NCBI GenBank assembly: GCA_964579765.1
Contig: CAZOIK010000395.1
Location: forward strand, 1-13,016
DNA length: 13,016 bases
Direction: 5' to 3'
DNA from: DATNBT01 sp964579765
Lineage (GTDB): Bacteria > Acidobacteriota > Vicinamibacteria > Vicinamibacterales > CAVVIG01
Part shown: positions 11,397 to 13,016 of the stretch, in pieces
Layout: every line of letters begins with the position of its first letter
Position numbering within the stretch: the stretch's first letter is position 1
The notes under the pieces: model-generated
What the model was told of the DNA's origin: nothing
Database searches by the model: none
The model's input: only the letters and a program-made list of their open reading frames with translations
Made by a program: the position numbers and the translations under genes

Positions 11397-13016
11397 ATGA
11401 CTCTCGATCGACGCACCTTCCTGAAGACGACGACCGCGGTGGGCGGCGGCCTCCTGATTGGCGGCTACTTCGCCGACGTGCTCGACCCCAACTCCGAGGC
11501 GCTCCTCGCCGCTGGAGCGTTCGAGCCGAACATCTGGCTCAAGATCACTCCTGACGGCACCGTGCGCATCATGCTCACGCAGCTCGAGATGGGCCAGGGC
11601 GTGATGACCTCGATGCCGATGCTCGTCGCCGAAGAGCTCGACGCCGACTGGTCGAAGATCACCACCGAATGGGTGGGCGCCGACGCGAAGTACGGCAACC
11701 CGAACTTCGGCGGCCAGCAGCTCACCGCCGGCAGCAACAGCGTCCGCGGCATGTGGAAGATCCTGCGCGGCGCGGGCGCGACGGCGCGCGCGATGCTCGT
11801 CACCGCCGCCGCGCAGACGTGGAACGTCCCCGAGAACTCGCTGACGACGGCGAAGGGCGAGGTGACGCACAAGGCGAGCGGCCGCCGCCTCAAGTACGGC
11901 GCGCTCGCGGACAAGGCGGCGTCGCTGCCGGTGCCGAAGAACGTGACGCTGAAGGACCCCAAGCACTTCACGCTGATGGGCACCAACGTGCCGCGCCTCG
12001 ACATCCCCGCGAAGGTCAACGGCTCGGCCATCTTCGGCATCGACGTCAAGCTGCCGGGGCTGCTCACGGCGCGCGTCGCACGTTCGCCTGTCTTCGGCGG
12101 CAAGGTCAAGACCTGCGACGACGCGAAGGCGAAGGCCGTGGCCGGCGTGAAGCACGTCGTGCACATCAGCAACGGCGTCGCCGTCGTCGCCGACAACTAT
12201 TACTCGGCGACGAAGGGCATTCAGGCGCTCCAGATCGAGTGGGACGAAGGCCCGCTCGCGACGCTCACGAGCGACGCGATCCTCACGCACTACGCGGAGC
12301 TCGCGAAGAAGCCCGGCAAGATGGCGCGCGCGCAGGGCAACGCCGACGCCGCCTATGCCGGCGCGCCGAAGAAGTTCGAGCGCGTCTTCGAAGCGCCGTT
12401 CCTCGCGCACGCGACCATGGAGCCGATGAACTGCACGGCGGACGTACGAGCGGATCGCTGCGACGTCTACGTGCCGACGCAGGGCCAGACCGCGTGCCAC
12501 ATGGCCGCGATCGCGGCGTCGGGCCTGCCGATGGACAAGGTGAAGATCCACACGACGTATCTCGGCGGCGGCTTCGGGCGGCGCGGCGAAGCGGACTACG
12601 TCACGGAAGCCGTCGAGATCTCGAAGATGATCAAGACGCCCGTGAAGGTGATCTGGTCGCGCGAGGACGACACGCAGCACGACTTCTACCGTCCGATCAG
12701 CTACGCGCGCATGCAGGGCGCGGTTGACGAGTCGGGCAAGGCGGTCGTCTTCACGCAGCACCTGGTCCAGCAATCGCTGATGAAGCGGCTCGGATCGCTG
12801 CCGCCCAACGGCGTGGACTTCATCTCGATGGACGGATCGGCGACGCTGCCGTACGACATCCCGAACCTGAAGATCGAGTACACGGAGCAGGATCCCGGCA
12901 TTCCGTACGGCTTCTGGCGATCGGTCGGCGCGTCGTTCCAGGGCTTCGCGGTCGAAGCGTTCATCGACGAGCTGGCGGCCGCCGCGGGGAAGGACCCGTA
13001 TCAGTTCCGCCACGAC
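11397..13016 (+). CDS. Molybdopterin-binding subunit of an IorB-type hydroxylase, Tat-targeted (3' end outside window)
   Basis: The large catalytic subunit of a xanthine-oxidase-family molybdenum hydroxylase, open to the window end with 540 residues seen out of about 700-750 usual. It begins with a Tat signal, DRRTFLKTTTAVGGG (Arg5, Arg6), so it is exported folded. Visible molybdopterin motifs are QLEMGQGVMTS (62-72), LVAEELDADW, FGGQQLTAGSNSVRG, AHATMEPMNCTADV (Met341, Glu342), YLGGGFGRRGEADYV (388-402), WSREDDTQHDFYRP and WRSVGASFQGFAVEAF (from 507). The last is typical of the isoquinoline oxidoreductase beta group. The active-site Glu near the C-terminus lies beyond the window. The enzyme should hydroxylate an N-heteroaromatic or oxidise an aldehyde, with electrons leaving through the 2Fe-2S subunit, probably to a cytochrome. 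The substrate is not determined. Confidence 0.93.
   Translation, partial: MTLDRRTFLKTTTAVGGGLLIGGYFADVLDPNSEALLAAGAFEPNIWLKITPDGTVRIMLTQLEMGQGVMTSMPMLVAEELDADWSKITTEWVGADAKYGNPNFGGQQLTAGSNSVRGMWKILRGAGATARAMLVTAAAQTWNVPENSLTTAKGEVTHKASGRRLKYGALADKAASLPVPKNVTLKDPKHFTLMGTNVPRLDIPAKVNGSAIFGIDVKLPGLLTARVARSPVFGGKVKTCDDAKAKAVAGVKHVVHISNGVAVVADNYYSATKGIQALQIEWDEGPLATLTSDAILTHYAELAKKPGKMARAQGNADAAYAGAPKKFERVFEAPFLAHATMEPMNCTADVRADRCDVYVPTQGQTACHMAAIAASGLPMDKVKIHTTYLGGGFGRRGEADYVTEAVEISKMIKTPVKVIWSREDDTQHDFYRPISYARMQGAVDESGKAVVFTQHLVQQSLMKRLGSLPPNGVDFISMDGSATLPYDIPNLKIEYTEQDPGIPYGFWRSVGASFQGFAVEAFIDELAAAAGKDPYQFRHD

Noticed and set aside
11352..13013. Long minus-strand open frame (553 codons) at the right end
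   Set aside because: It is antisense to the molybdopterin subunit, whose frame starts at 11397 with a Shine-Dalgarno, a Tat signal and all expected motifs. The antisense product is low-complexity Arg/Val/His.

Overview
The window is GC-rich (by eye roughly two thirds G+C), densely coded and free of tRNA, rRNA, CRISPR arrays or transposases. Several proteins look most like families I associate with soil Acidobacteriota, perhaps Vicinamibacteria: the beta-rich envelope protein at 1395-2189, the two secreted paralogs ending in a CHEGNY motif (4050-5021 and 7508-8512), and a two-subunit isoquinoline-oxidoreductase-type molybdenum hydroxylase. That placement is inference from protein resemblance, not from a marker gene.

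Layout. 1-1284: the end of an unknown protein, then a YajO-like aldo/keto reductase with a GTG start. 1395-3188: a convergent pair, an exported acidobacterial-type envelope protein (+) and a secreted protein of unknown function with a duplicated CxxC domain (-), separated by a short TTCCTGGTCC-type repeat tract and a hairpin. 3225-3995: a putative lipoprotein with a degenerate M23/LytM-like fold, divergent from the CxxC protein and probably starting at TTG. 4050-9860: five co-directional genes: secreted paralog A, type-B carboxylesterase, ModA-like binding protein, secreted paralog B, and an AAHS-like (aromatic acid/H+ symporter) MFS permease. 9861-10052: a convergent gap with lower GC and two hairpins. 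10053-10829: an SDR oxidoreductase (-). 10925-13016: a 2Fe-2S subunit and a Tat-targeted molybdopterin subunit (cut by the window edge), divergent from the SDR.

How the genes may work together: an exported esterase could release acids from esters outside the cytoplasm, the AAHS-like permease could import an organic or aromatic acid, and the AKR, SDR and molybdenum hydroxylase are redox enzymes suited to aldehydes, alcohols or heteroaromatics. The two CHEGNY-family proteins flank the esterase and binding protein, and their role is unknown. This catabolic reading is a hypothesis.

Expression signals are unusually readable. Five starts at the head of likely transcription units have a TAnnnT -10-like hexamer only 6-12 nt upstream and no Shine-Dalgarno sequence, which suggests leaderless or near-leaderless transcripts. 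Three clear Shine-Dalgarno starts (286, 3188 on the minus strand, 11397) lack this arrangement, and 7508 has both a Shine-Dalgarno and a more distant -10. I see no defence system or other recognisably new multi-gene machine. The least described parts are the duplicated CxxC protein, the CHEGNY paralog pair and the degenerate M23-like lipoprotein.
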